In this document: piece by piece, positions 1 to 7,710 of the stretch
Position numbering within the stretch: position 1 is the first letter of the stretch
How the letters are laid out: the number at the start of each line of letters is the position of its first letter
From: Chloroflexota bacterium
GTDB lineage: Bacteria; Chloroflexota; Anaerolineae; SpSt-313
Assembly (NCBI GenBank): GCA_029553955.1
Contig: JAKPJZ010000215.1
Span: forward strand, 1-57,817
Length of the DNA: 57,817 bases
Reading direction: 5' to 3'
Position numbers and translations under genes: made by a program
Notes under the pieces: generated by a model
Told to the model about the DNA's origin: nothing
Database searches by the model: none
What the model saw: the letters and a program-made list of their open reading frames with translations, nothing else

Positions 1-534
1 ATTGCATGACAGTGGGCTCATCGTGAGCCTTTCTAGCAAACAGGATCGCGATAAGCCTACCTCAAAGCTGTTCAGTTGGAAAAGTGTTATTCCTGGCCCG
101 TTTCGAACGATTCGGGGCCTGATTGCACAACCGTTACGCTATGGCCGAGCCAGCTTTGATATGCTGAGGCTGCGTGTCTTCGCCGCATGACGGCCCTCAC
201 TCGGCTACTCTTCACCAAAAGTGCGGGAGAACCCCTTTTAGGATATCAAAAGCAGCCGTTCGCTCTCTTGCTTCAGCGCCTCGGGCAGCCGCACGTTGGG
301 CACGTCGCTCTGTACCCGCCTGCGCGTTCCTGTGCCTTTCACGTTTGCCCTCGCTTGCTCCCTGCCACGTATTACGTCGCCCGCTGTGTGGGGCCGAGGT
401 CAGAGCCGATTGCTGGCTCGATAGCCGCGAGGGGCGCGGCTGGCAGTGCACGCGGGACGCCAACCACTACCGTGCGACGATTCGGGTACTCTTCGCGGAT
501 CCTTCGTTGTATTCCCAAGAGGGCGCTCTTCGAG
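1..534. other. No recognisable gene
   Basis: I see no convincing coding region on either strand. The open frames here are short, overlap on both strands and match no family I know. The first 130 bases are less GC-rich than the rest of the window. The stretch may be an eroded gene or the intergenic tail of an element lying outside the window. Confidence 0.4.
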
Positions 535-563
535 TTGCGGTTCCGAGTTCTTCCGAGTATAAT
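535..563 (+). promoter_or_regulatory. Putative sigma-70-type promoter
   Basis: TTGCGG (535-540) and a perfect TATAAT (558-563) are separated by 17 bases. It points toward the DUF3842 gene about 180 bases downstream. The -10 box is consensus and the -35 matches four of six, so this is plausible but unproven. Confidence 0.4.
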
Positions 564-741
564 GGCCGCCAGCGATTGCGGTCATTCGCAGATACAAGCT
601 CTTGCATCAAGCAAGCCGATAGTCGTAAGGAACGCCGTGCGCCCAGTACGGGAGTCAGCGGAGCACTCCTGTGTTGCGTTGGAGATGGCCGAACACGGCC
701 GAGGTGCAGCGTAGTGGCAACTGGCAGGCGAGTGAGGTAGA

Positions 742-1230
742 GTGGGGAAAGCCTCAGGCGGCATGCCTGGAAGCCAGAACATGGCGAGAGAGGCTGGGGT
801 GACCGGCGTGGTCGTCGCCGTGATCGATGGTTTGGGGGGTGGGCTCGGAGCACAGATCGTGGGCCAGTTGAGGCAAGCGTTGCCCCAGCAGGACATTCTG
901 GCATTGGGCACCAACGCCCTGGCTACCGAGAAGATGCTCAAGGCAGGCGCCAGCAGGGGCGCGAGCGGGGAGAATGCCATTCGCGTCTGTGTCGCCCAGG
1001 CCTCCTTCATCCTGGCCCCCATAGGTGTAGTCGTTCCGAACCTCATGCTGGGTGAGATCACACCAGCTATGGCCGAGGCAGTAGCCGACGCGCCAGGCCG
1101 CAAGCTGCTGTTGCCCATCAATCAGCCACACTTTGAGATCGTGGGCATCGAGGCCAGGCCACTGGCCCAGCAGATCGCGGCGGCAGTTGAGATCGTGCGA
1201 CAGGCGATTCATGCAGCCTCGCAGGCTTGA
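742..1230 (+). CDS. DUF3842 family protein
   Basis: This small protein of 162 residues belongs to the DUF3842 family, which has no established function. The family signature is clear: a glycine-rich Rossmann-like start (VVVAVIDGLGGGLG), then LGTNALATEKMLKAGAS, GASGENAI and MLGEITPAMAEAV, covering nearly the whole length. I chose the GTG at 742 because GAGG lies four bases before it. An ATG at 781 would give 149 residues, closer to the usual length, but has no good ribosome site. A strong promoter and attenuator-like leader follow the stop. The downstream FmdE genes and nickel/peptide-type transporter suggest a role in a metal- or cofactor-linked process, which is inference only. Confidence 0.85.
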   Translation: MGKASGGMPGSQNMAREAGVTGVVVAVIDGLGGGLGAQIVGQLRQALPQQDILALGTNALATEKMLKAGASRGASGENAIRVCVAQASFILAPIGVVVPNLMLGEITPAMAEAVADAPGRKLLLPINQPHFEIVGIEARPLAQQIAAAVEIVRQAIHAASQA

Positions 1231-1238
1231 TGCGGGTC

Positions 1239-1267
1239 TTGACAGTTGCAAAGAGTCGCAATATAAT
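1239..1267 (+). promoter_or_regulatory. Consensus sigma-70-type promoter
   Basis: TTGACA (1239-1244), a 17-base spacer and TATAAT (1262-1267) match the housekeeping consensus exactly. Transcription would start near 1274 and run into a short structured leader ending in a terminator-like hairpin at 1306-1352. Confidence 0.8.
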
Positions 1268-1305
1268 GGATCCAGCTGACTGAAGTCAGCAGATAGAGTG
1301 TCATG

Positions 1306-1352
1306 AAGACCGCTCTTTCCGGGCCTGAAGGCCACGGCGGAGCGGTCTTTTT
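1306..1352 (+). terminator. Terminator/attenuator hairpin in a leader RNA
   Basis: A 10-bp stem (AAGACCGCTC at 1306-1315 with GAGCGGTCTT at 1340-1349) encloses a smaller GGCC/GGCC hairpin and runs into a U-rich stretch. It lies only about 35 bases after the predicted start of the promoter at 1239-1267. A separate small hairpin (GCTGA...TCAGC, 1275-1290) precedes it. This is the architecture of a transcription attenuator or a short riboswitch. I do not recognise a known riboswitch class. Confidence 0.65.
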
Positions 1353-1487
1353 GCGTTCCGTCATGGATGGACGACATGGGGCTCGACTGCGAGCGAGACG
1401 CCTTTGCTCGAAGCGAGCGACGGCCGCCCCGTGCGTGGACCAGAGGCTTTCCCATGGTGTCGAAGGCAGGTATGAGAAGGCGGAAGA

Positions 1488-1880
1488 ATGACGAACCGAG
1501 AAGACGAACAGACTGTGTTGCAGCAACGCCAGCAGCTCAGGGAGCTCACGTGCGGCTGTCGCGTGTCGAGCATCTCGTTCACGTGCGTCGAGTTGGGTGC
1601 CTTTGAGGCCATAGCGGCTGGTGTGGACGACGCGACCGAGATCGCGCGGGCGGTACAGGCCGACCGGCGCGGCGTTGAGCTCCTGCTGAATGCGGCGTGT
1701 GCTGTCGGGCTGCTCGATAAACGCGAGAACCGCTGCCCCAACACGCCGCCCCTACGGGCCATTGACGCGGGCGGAGGGCACGGCGGCTACAGCCTGGCGC
1801 TGGCCCGCCGCTATCCTCTGCTCACCGCGTGCGCGCCAGACAGGGGGTGTTCGCCCTTTGCCTGGGCCTCACTGACATGA
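1488..1880 (+). pseudogene. Remnant of a SAM-dependent O-methyltransferase
   Basis: The 130-residue frame starts with about 80 residues resembling the N-terminal dimerisation/winged-helix part of small-molecule O-methyltransferases (ELGAFEAIAAG, then DRRGVELLLNAACAVGLL). It then jumps directly to a SAM-binding motif I (DAGGGHGGYSLALARRYP) and ends a few residues later in unrelated sequence. Family members have roughly 330 residues, so the segment between the two domains and all of the catalytic C-terminus are missing. It lies just downstream of the consensus promoter and attenuator. I read it as an internally deleted and truncated gene rather than a functional protein. Confidence 0.7.
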
Positions 1881-2240
1881 AGGGCAAGCACCTATGGCAG
1901 GGTCAGTGGGTGCTCCATTTCAAGGTGGAGGAGGAAGAGGAGGCGCACGTGTTGGTGGATGCGAGACTGAGGCTGGCCGCCGCCTTTCACGGGCACCTCT
2001 GCCCTGACCTGGCGATTGGCTACCGGGCCAGCCAGTGCGCGTTGGCCAGGCTATCGCTGGAGCTGATGTATGGGGCACCTCTGAGGGTCATCGTCGAGAA
2101 CACGACCTCAATGGTCCGAAGAGCTCCTCACTTCGGCGCTCATCCCTTGCGATGGCTGTGGCGACTTGGTGGTACAGACCCACTTGATACAGCGCGAGGG
2201 GAGGCTCTTGTGCCGCTCCTGCGATGAGGCCGAGGGGTGA
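1877..2240 (+). pseudogene. Broken FmdE-like gene
   Basis: The first frame (ATG at 1877) carries the FmdE signature FHGHLCPDLAIGYRAS, which parallels FHGHFCPGLLIGYRA in the intact FmdE gene downstream. It continues to about VIVENTTS and then loses similarity. From about 2090 a different frame encodes the typical FmdE C-terminal zinc ribbon (PCDGCGDLVV and LLCRSCDEAEG, stop at 2238-2240). The central cysteine motif (CGVDAVQVLTGCTLGKGN in the intact copy) is missing from both frames. The gene has therefore suffered an internal deletion plus a frameshift. It is a diverged sister of the copy at 2346, not a recent duplicate. Confidence 0.75.
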
Positions 2241-2345
2241 GAGCAGTGAGCTTCACGACCCTCCCGCAGTGGGCGCCTGGTGCGAGCCAGCATAGGGCAA
2301 AACGCGCTTGGATCGGTCCCCCAGGCTGCTTACGAAAGGAGTGAC

Positions 2346-2909
2346 ATGGACGACAAGGCGCTACTGGATAGCGCGATCGCCTTTCACGGGCATTTCTGCC
2401 CCGGCTTGCTCATCGGCTACCGCGCCGCACTGATCGGTCTACGCGAGCTGGGCGTGCAGCGGGCGCAGGACGAGGAGCTGATCGCCATCGCCGAGACCGA
2501 TGCCTGCGGTGTCGACGCCGTGCAGGTGCTGACCGGCTGCACCCTGGGTAAGGGCAATCTGCTCTTCCGCGACTGGGGCAAGCAGGTGTTCACTTTCGGG
2601 CGCCGGTCCGATGGGCGCATGGTGCGGGTGGCGCTGCGCTACCGGGCGACCTGGCGCGAGGAAGATGACCAGTTGCCCGAAGCAGAGCGCCGCCAGCGGG
2701 CGCGCGACCGCATGCAAAGCATGGGCGACGAGGAGCTGTACGACGTGCGCTGGGTCGACGCCCCGCTACCGGGGCCGGCCCGCATCTTCAAGACGGTGCA
2801 GTGCGGTCAGTGTGGTGAAGGCGTAATGGAGGCTCGCGCGCGTCTGCGCGATGGGCAGCCCGTCTGCCCCGAGTGTTACGGAGAGGTCTACACGCGTCGG
2901 CTTGTGTGA
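2346..2909 (+). CDS. FmdE family zinc-binding protein
   Basis: This 187-residue protein has the full FmdE layout. FHGHFCPGLLIGYRAAL lies at residues 13-29, a central motif with CGVDAVQVLTGCTLGKGNL follows, and a C-terminal zinc ribbon has two CxxC pairs (CGQC and CPEC). FmdE was named for its linkage to molybdenum formylmethanofuran dehydrogenase. In bacteria such proteins bind metal and often sit near molybdate, tungstate or other metal-transport genes, and the biochemical role is not settled. The ATG at 2346 follows a strong AAGGAG. The gene is 41 bases upstream of an ABC binding protein on the same strand, suggesting co-transcription and a link with metal or metallophore uptake. Confidence 0.88.
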   Translation: MDDKALLDSAIAFHGHFCPGLLIGYRAALIGLRELGVQRAQDEELIAIAETDACGVDAVQVLTGCTLGKGNLLFRDWGKQVFTFGRRSDGRMVRVALRYRATWREEDDQLPEAERRQRARDRMQSMGDEELYDVRWVDAPLPGPARIFKTVQCGQCGEGVMEARARLRDGQPVCPECYGEVYTRRLV

Positions 2910-2950
2910 GCTGAGCCCCATCTGCCCCTGGCATCGAAAGGAGTGCTTCC

Positions 2951-4606
2951 ATGAGATCGAAGCAGAGGAGCGTGCTGTTCCTGCTACTGAGCCTGGCACT
3001 GCTGCTCGCGAGCTGCGCGCCGCCTGCACCCACGCCAACTGCGACGCCGGCAGCAGTCGCGGCTACTCGGCCACCGGCCACCCCAGTGCCCACACAGGTT
3101 CCGCCCACGACAGCCCCCACGGCACCAGCGGCCACACCCACGCTGGCGGCCAAGCCGACCAGCGCCGGTCCCGTGAGCTATGTTATGCCCGGTGAGGACT
3201 ATGGCTACCCTTCGCCATTCGCCTTCTACAACCGCGGCCCCGGCTACATGCGCATGTCCTACCTTTTCGATACCCTGGTCTGGAAGGACAGTATGGGCTA
3301 CATCCCGTGGTTGGCGGAGAGCTGGCAGGTGACGCCGGATGGCATGACCTGGACTTTTCGCCTGCGCCAGGGGGTGAACTGGCACGACGGGCAGCCGCTG
3401 ACGGCCGAGGATGTGGCCTTTAGCTATCTGTATTTCAAAGACAAGGCCGCGAAAGGCATGGTCACCTGGGGCTGGCGCCTGGACAAGGTGCAGACGGCTG
3501 AGGTAGCCGATGGTGGCAAGGCCGTGATCGTGCGCACCGTTGCGCCTACGGCAGGCCTGATGACCGACCTCTTCGGCTCACTGCCCGTTATCCCCAAGCA
3601 TATCTGGGCCAACGTGGATGACCCGCTCAAGAAGCTGGACGCGGAGGCGGTCATTGGCAGCAGCCTCTTCAAGCTGGTGGAGTACAGCAAGGAAGAGGGC
3701 CGGTATGTCTACGGAGCCAACCCCGATTTCTTCCTGGGCAAGCCCGCTGTGGATCGCCTGGCCTTTGTCAAGGTCAAGGATCCCGCGCTGGCGCTGCTGG
3801 CCGGCGAGGTCGACGAGGCGAGCTTTTCGGGGCGAGGCATCACCTCGGTGCGCGAGTTGCGGAGCAAGCCCGAGTTCAAGATCATCGAGGGGCCGAGCGA
3901 CTGGGCGCTCAAACTCTACTTCAATGCCAAACGGGCTCCACTGGATCAGCGCGTTGTGCGCCAGGCGATCGCTCACGTCGTGAACCGGCAAGACATCGTG
4001 GACAAGGCCCAGATGGGTGGCGCCATCGTGGCCAGCCTGGGCCTGATGTCGCCAGGCACCTACTGGTTCAATCCGGACCTGCCTACCTATCCCCCAGACG
4101 CGGCGAAGGCAAAGGAGTTGCTGGCGCAGGCTGGCGTCAAGCCCTTCGAGGTCACGCTGCTGACCACCGACAGCTATGCCCGCGAGGCTGAACTCATCAA
4201 GGGCTATCTGCAGGCCATCGACATCAAGGTCACTGTCAAGACCGGCGACCGGGCCACGGTGGATGGGCTGCTGCGGGAGGGCAAGTTCGACCTCTTGATC
4301 ACCGGGCACGGCGGCACAGCCAACCCAGACATGGAGCACCCGAGCAACGAGAACGTGTGGTCCAGCGTCGAGTACAAGACGATCCATGACCAGTCGGTGC
4401 GGGCGGTCGATGATGCCGAGCGCCGACAACACGCCTGCAAGATGCAGGAGATCATCGCCACCGAGCTGCCCATCCTGCCCCTGTGGCATCCCTTGATGTG
4501 GGAGGTCTACAAGCCAGGCAAGGCCACCCCCTTCTATACGCCCGAAGGCGTGGATGGCGGTATCCCCATGGCGATCAACAAGCTGATGTACATGCCCGCC
4601 CGCTGA
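2951..4606 (+). CDS. ABC transporter solute-binding lipoprotein, family 5
   Basis: A 551-residue extracellular solute-binding protein of the DppA/OppA/NikA family (SBP_bac_5), whose members capture peptides, nickel chelates or other small ligands for an ABC importer. It has a lipoprotein signal with lipobox LLASC (Cys22), a Pro/Thr/Ala-rich linker to about residue 75, and family hallmarks such as YLFDTLVWKD, WTFRLRQGVNWHDGQPLTAEDV and VVRQAIAHVVNRQDIV. AAAGGAG precedes the ATG. Two permease genes follow after a stem-loop. The ligand cannot be read from sequence; the FmdE neighbour makes a metal chelate a reasonable guess. Confidence 0.92.
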   Translation: MRSKQRSVLFLLLSLALLLASCAPPAPTPTATPAAVAATRPPATPVPTQVPPTTAPTAPAATPTLAAKPTSAGPVSYVMPGEDYGYPSPFAFYNRGPGYMRMSYLFDTLVWKDSMGYIPWLAESWQVTPDGMTWTFRLRQGVNWHDGQPLTAEDVAFSYLYFKDKAAKGMVTWGWRLDKVQTAEVADGGKAVIVRTVAPTAGLMTDLFGSLPVIPKHIWANVDDPLKKLDAEAVIGSSLFKLVEYSKEEGRYVYGANPDFFLGKPAVDRLAFVKVKDPALALLAGEVDEASFSGRGITSVRELRSKPEFKIIEGPSDWALKLYFNAKRAPLDQRVVRQAIAHVVNRQDIVDKAQMGGAIVASLGLMSPGTYWFNPDLPTYPPDAAKAKELLAQAGVKPFEVTLLTTDSYAREAELIKGYLQAIDIKVTVKTGDRATVDGLLREGKFDLLITGHGGTANPDMEHPSNENVWSSVEYKTIHDQSVRAVDDAERRQHACKMQEIIATELPILPLWHPLMWEVYKPGKATPFYTPEGVDGGIPMAINKLMYMPAR

Positions 4607-4625
4607 TGGGCCTACCGGTTGCTCT

Positions 4626-4665
4626 CCGCGTCTGCCCGCTGAGCTCCATAGCAGGGCAGACGCGG
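4626..4665 (+). promoter_or_regulatory. Stem-loop between binding protein and permease genes
   Basis: A perfect 12-bp stem (CCGCGTCTGCCC at 4626-4637 with GGGCAGACGCGG at 4654-4665) sits 20 bases after the binding-protein stop and has no U-tract. Such intercistronic hairpins usually protect the upstream message or reduce read-through, allowing more binding protein than permease. The same arrangement recurs at 48200-48245. Confidence 0.6.
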
Positions 4666-4716
4666 GGCGCAGCCGGAACAGAAGAGCCGCTTCGCTCCGG
4701 AGATAGAAGGAGTCTC

Positions 4717-5685
4717 GTGCTAAAGACCGTCCAGTTCGCGTTGACCGTCTGGCTGGTGCTGACCCTCAACTTCCTCTTGCCACGTCTCATGCCGGGCAAT
4801 CCCCTGGCTGACCTGGATAACCCGCTGGGGGCGCCGGTTCCGCTCAGCCAGGAAGCGCGGGCGCGGATCATGGCCTACTATGGTCTCGACCAGCCACTGC
4901 CCATCCAGTACCAGAACTACCTCCGGGGCCTGGCGCGGGGGGACCTGGGATGGTCGATCTACTACAAGGCACCTGTCGGCCACGTGCTCGTGGGCCGGCT
5001 GCGCTGGACCCTCGGCCTGGTAGGCGTGGCGACGGTGCTCTATGTTGGGCTGGGTGTCGTGCTGGGGGCGGTTTCGGCCTGGCAGCGAGGCAGCGCGCTG
5101 GATCAGGGCCTTCTGCTGACGACCTTTGCCACCGGCGCCTTCCCCGCCTTTTTCCTGGCCATGCTGCTCATCGTGCTCTTTGCCGTCAAGCTCAAATGGC
5201 TGCCGCTGGGCGGGGCGCAGTCGGTGGCTCTGCTGCTGGCCCCCTGGCCTCAGCGGACCGTCGATATCGCCCGGCACATGGTTCTGCCGGTGCTGGCGCT
5301 GCTGCTGACCAGCCTGGCCGACGTGTACTATCTGACGCGGAACTCGCTGGGGCAGGTCCTCGGCGAAGGCTATATCACGGTGGCACGGGCCAAGGGTCTG
5401 CGCGAGCGCACGCTGCTCTTCCGGCACGCCCTGCCCAACGCACTGTTGCCGGTTGTTACCCTGGCCTCCTTGCGCCTGGGTACCATCGTCATGGGCGCCA
5501 TGCTCGTTGAGGTGACCTTTGCCTACCCGGGCATCGGTCAGGCCATCTATGAGGCCAGCATCGCGCGCGACTATCCGCTCCTCCAGGGGGCATTCCTGGT
5601 GACGATGCTCTCCATCATGGCCGCTAACCTGCTGGCCGATGGTCTGTACGGGCTTCTCGACCCACGGGTACGGAGGGCGCCGTGA
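4717..5685 (+). CDS. ABC transporter permease, DppB/OppB type
   Basis: A 322-residue inner-membrane permease of the dipeptide/oligopeptide/nickel class, forming half of the transmembrane channel with the next gene. It has an N-terminal membrane segment (FLLPRLMPGNPL), the family feature YYGLDQPLPIQYQNYL, about six membrane spans, and an EAA-type cytoplasmic loop (YITVARAKGLRERTLLFRHA) that docks the ATPase. The GTG at 4717 follows GAAGGAG. Its stop overlaps the next gene's GTG start (GTGA), showing translational coupling. Confidence 0.92.
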   Translation: MLKTVQFALTVWLVLTLNFLLPRLMPGNPLADLDNPLGAPVPLSQEARARIMAYYGLDQPLPIQYQNYLRGLARGDLGWSIYYKAPVGHVLVGRLRWTLGLVGVATVLYVGLGVVLGAVSAWQRGSALDQGLLLTTFATGAFPAFFLAMLLIVLFAVKLKWLPLGGAQSVALLLAPWPQRTVDIARHMVLPVLALLLTSLADVYYLTRNSLGQVLGEGYITVARAKGLRERTLLFRHALPNALLPVVTLASLRLGTIVMGAMLVEVTFAYPGIGQAIYEASIARDYPLLQGAFLVTMLSIMAANLLADGLYGLLDPRVRRAP

Positions 5686-6770
5686 CATTGAGACACATCA
5701 TCAGCATCTTCCTGGAGGACCGGCTGGCGCGCATCGGGCTGCTCCTGTTGGCGTTGTTCGTCGGCGCCGCGGTCCTGGCGCCCTGGCTATCGCCCCACGA
5801 CCCGCACCGGATGTTCGACGGCATGCTCCCACCCTCAAGAGACCATCTGTTGGGGACCAACGATCTGGGTTATGATCTATTTGCCGAGTTGCTGCAGGGG
5901 GCGCGTTACTCGCTGGCGTTGGCGGCATCGGCAGCTGTCGTCTCGACCTTGATCGGCGCCGTTCTGGGCGTGGTGGCCGGATACTACCGGGGGGCGGGTT
6001 TCGTGCTGATGCGCCTGGTGGATGTCTTCCTGGCCGTTCCACGCTTCCCGCTGATCGTGCTCATAGCCGCCTTTGCCCGGCCTGGCTTTCTAACACTGTT
6101 CCTCTTCTTTGTCTTGTTCGGCTGGCCATCGGTCGCCCGCATCGTCCGCGCCCGCATTCTGACCGAGCGCCAGCAAGAATATGTCCTGGCGGCGCACGCC
6201 ATCGGCGCGCCCGGCAGGCGCATCATGCTGCGGCACCTGTTGCCTGCTTCGCTACCGGTCGCCTTTGTCCGCTTCGTCGCCGAGATGCAGCACGTCATTA
6301 TGGCCGAAGCAGGGCTGAGCTTCATGGGCCTGGGGAACCCGACCACACGAAGCTGGGGGATGACTCTCTCCTACGCTTCGCGCTATCCGGCGCTGTTGAT
6401 CACCGACGTCTGGCAGTGGTGGGTCCTGCCCCCTGGCCTGGCGATTACGCTGATTTGCCTGGCGCTCGCTTTCCTTGGCTTGGGGCTGGAACGGGTCTCC
6501 AATCCTCGCCTGCGCGCAGCAGCCGCGCCGGCCGGCATACGCAAGTCGACTGAGAACAGAGCCCCCCGCAAGGGCACAACGCGAGGATGGACACGCTATG
6601 CAAGGAGTCATCAACTGGAAAGAGAGGGTCTGGTCTCTGGATTGGTCAGGCTCACGATGCGGTCTTCGGCCGCGCCCTGCCTGAGCTGTGGCAGCTCGCG
6701 AACTGTCTGTCAAGACACCGACGGAGGTGCCGAGATTCGATGCATCAAGAAACAGGCACTCTTTCAGTAG
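5682..6770 (+). CDS. ABC transporter permease, DppC/OppC type, with odd C-terminal tail
   Basis: The second permease of the importer. It shows the DppC hallmarks DHLLGTNDLGYDLFAELLQGAR, an EAA loop (EYVLAAHAIGAPGRRIMLRH) and FMGLGNPTTRSWGMTL. The normal C-terminus is reached at about residue 285 (LGLGLERVSNPRLR). The frame then continues for some 80 basic, low-complexity residues unlike any permease tail, which suggests the original stop was lost in a rearrangement. The ATPase genes (dppD/dppF type) expected immediately downstream are absent. The transporter may borrow an ATPase encoded elsewhere, or the locus may be decaying. Confidence 0.85.
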   Translation: MTLRHIISIFLEDRLARIGLLLLALFVGAAVLAPWLSPHDPHRMFDGMLPPSRDHLLGTNDLGYDLFAELLQGARYSLALAASAAVVSTLIGAVLGVVAGYYRGAGFVLMRLVDVFLAVPRFPLIVLIAAFARPGFLTLFLFFVLFGWPSVARIVRARILTERQQEYVLAAHAIGAPGRRIMLRHLLPASLPVAFVRFVAEMQHVIMAEAGLSFMGLGNPTTRSWGMTLSYASRYPALLITDVWQWWVLPPGLAITLICLALAFLGLGLERVSNPRLRAAAAPAGIRKSTENRAPRKGTTRGWTRYARSHQLEREGLVSGLVRLTMRSSAAPCLSCGSSRTVCQDTDGGAEIRCIKKQALFQ

Positions 6771-6969
6771 TCTTCTGGGCGACATTTGCAGGGAGCCCCC
6801 TCAGATCGTAGAATAGCGCCAGGTGCTCACGTCGAATGTGAGCTGCAGGTGGCCGGCGCGGCGTGCCCTCTCCGGCGATAGGGCGTCGAGCGTGCGGGGA
6901 GCGACGAGGCGAGCAGCCGATGGACACACCCCACGCAATCAGACAGAAGAGAGCGCAACACATCCCGCA

Positions 6970-7086
6970 TGCCGCCTGACCTTGGATGAGGCGGCGCGCG
7001 AGGCGTCCTGGTGCGGCGGGCAGCTCGATCTCAGCTCGGCCGAGTCTGCCGTGCTCGCCCAGTACTACAACCGTACTCGGCACTAG
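6970..7086 (+). pseudogene. Fragment of an OmpR-type winged-helix domain
   Basis: The last 38 residues of an otherwise featureless frame (LTLDEAAREASWCGGQLDLSS then AESAVLAQYYNRTRH) resemble the start of the transcriptional regulatory C-terminal domain found in response regulators and FHA-linked regulators (pattern LxLDxxxREVxxxGxxLxLSxxExxLLxxL). The frame then stops, so the recognition helix is missing. This looks like a relic of a regulator gene. Confidence 0.4.
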
Positions 7087-7447
7087 CGACTGCTGGCCAA
7101 CCCGCCACAAAGACCCCCCAAAAGGCTCCGTTCCGGTCATGCGCGAAGTGACAGCTTTGCTGGCCTCGCTGCCGCCGCTGCACGGGCTCGTGAGGTGGCG
7201 CGGGCCTGGCGCGCACCCGCTGCGGCAGGCGCTGGCGAGAGGAGCCCGCGAGGCGCCCTCTCTTCATGCATCTTTGCCGGTGGGCACAAGCCGCCAGTAG
7301 GGCGACCTGATGGTTGATCACCGGGCGGCCCAAGGCGCCAGAACAGCGAGGGAAACGAAAACGGGACTCACTGCGGTCGAGTCTTCCGAGGGAACCAGAC
7401 GCCCTCCTGCAACGTCTACGTAGCATGGGATGGAATCCCTTGCCGGC
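7087..7447. other. Non-coding or eroded sequence
   Basis: Several short frames are open here, including one from an ATG at 7139 of 53 residues, but none has a ribosome site or a recognisable motif. Together with the permease tail and the winged-helix relic upstream, the interval 6540-7447 looks like the scar of deleted genes. Confidence 0.35.
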
Positions 7448-7584
7448 CTAGAACATCGGTCAAATACGCGTATAGACGACGTAGCCTAGCCCCCCTTGGC
7501 CGCCGCAGGCGGCTTCGTGGGCGTCGGAGGGCGATGATTCGGCCGTCTGGGGGCCTTCGCAGGAATACTTGACCGATGTTCTAG
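7448..7584. mobile_element. CTAG-ended MITE-like element, 137 bp
   Basis: Perfect 16-base inverted ends (CTAGAACATCGGTCAA at 7448-7463; its reverse complement at 7569-7584) bound 137 bp without coding capacity. Internal sequence includes GTAGCCTAGCCCC and a CCGCC/GGCGG hairpin. The subterminal GTAGYCTAGCCCC is shared with the element at 57468-57592. The CTAG at both ends could be part of the ends or a 4-bp target duplication. Confidence 0.6.
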
Positions 7585-7710
7585 CCGGCCCCTGCCGAGC
7601 CAGCCTTGCCCCGCCGACCGGCCATTACCACGCCCGGCGCCGTCGCCAACTGAGGGCCCCGTGAGCGGCCACGGTGCGCGACGCCCATCACGCTAAGGAG
7701 GTGAATCCCG

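Noticed and set aside
1..740. Possible genes or structured RNA at the left edge
   Set aside because: No family, motif or tRNA-like fold could be recognised on either strand; only a promoter-like pair at 535-563 is reported.
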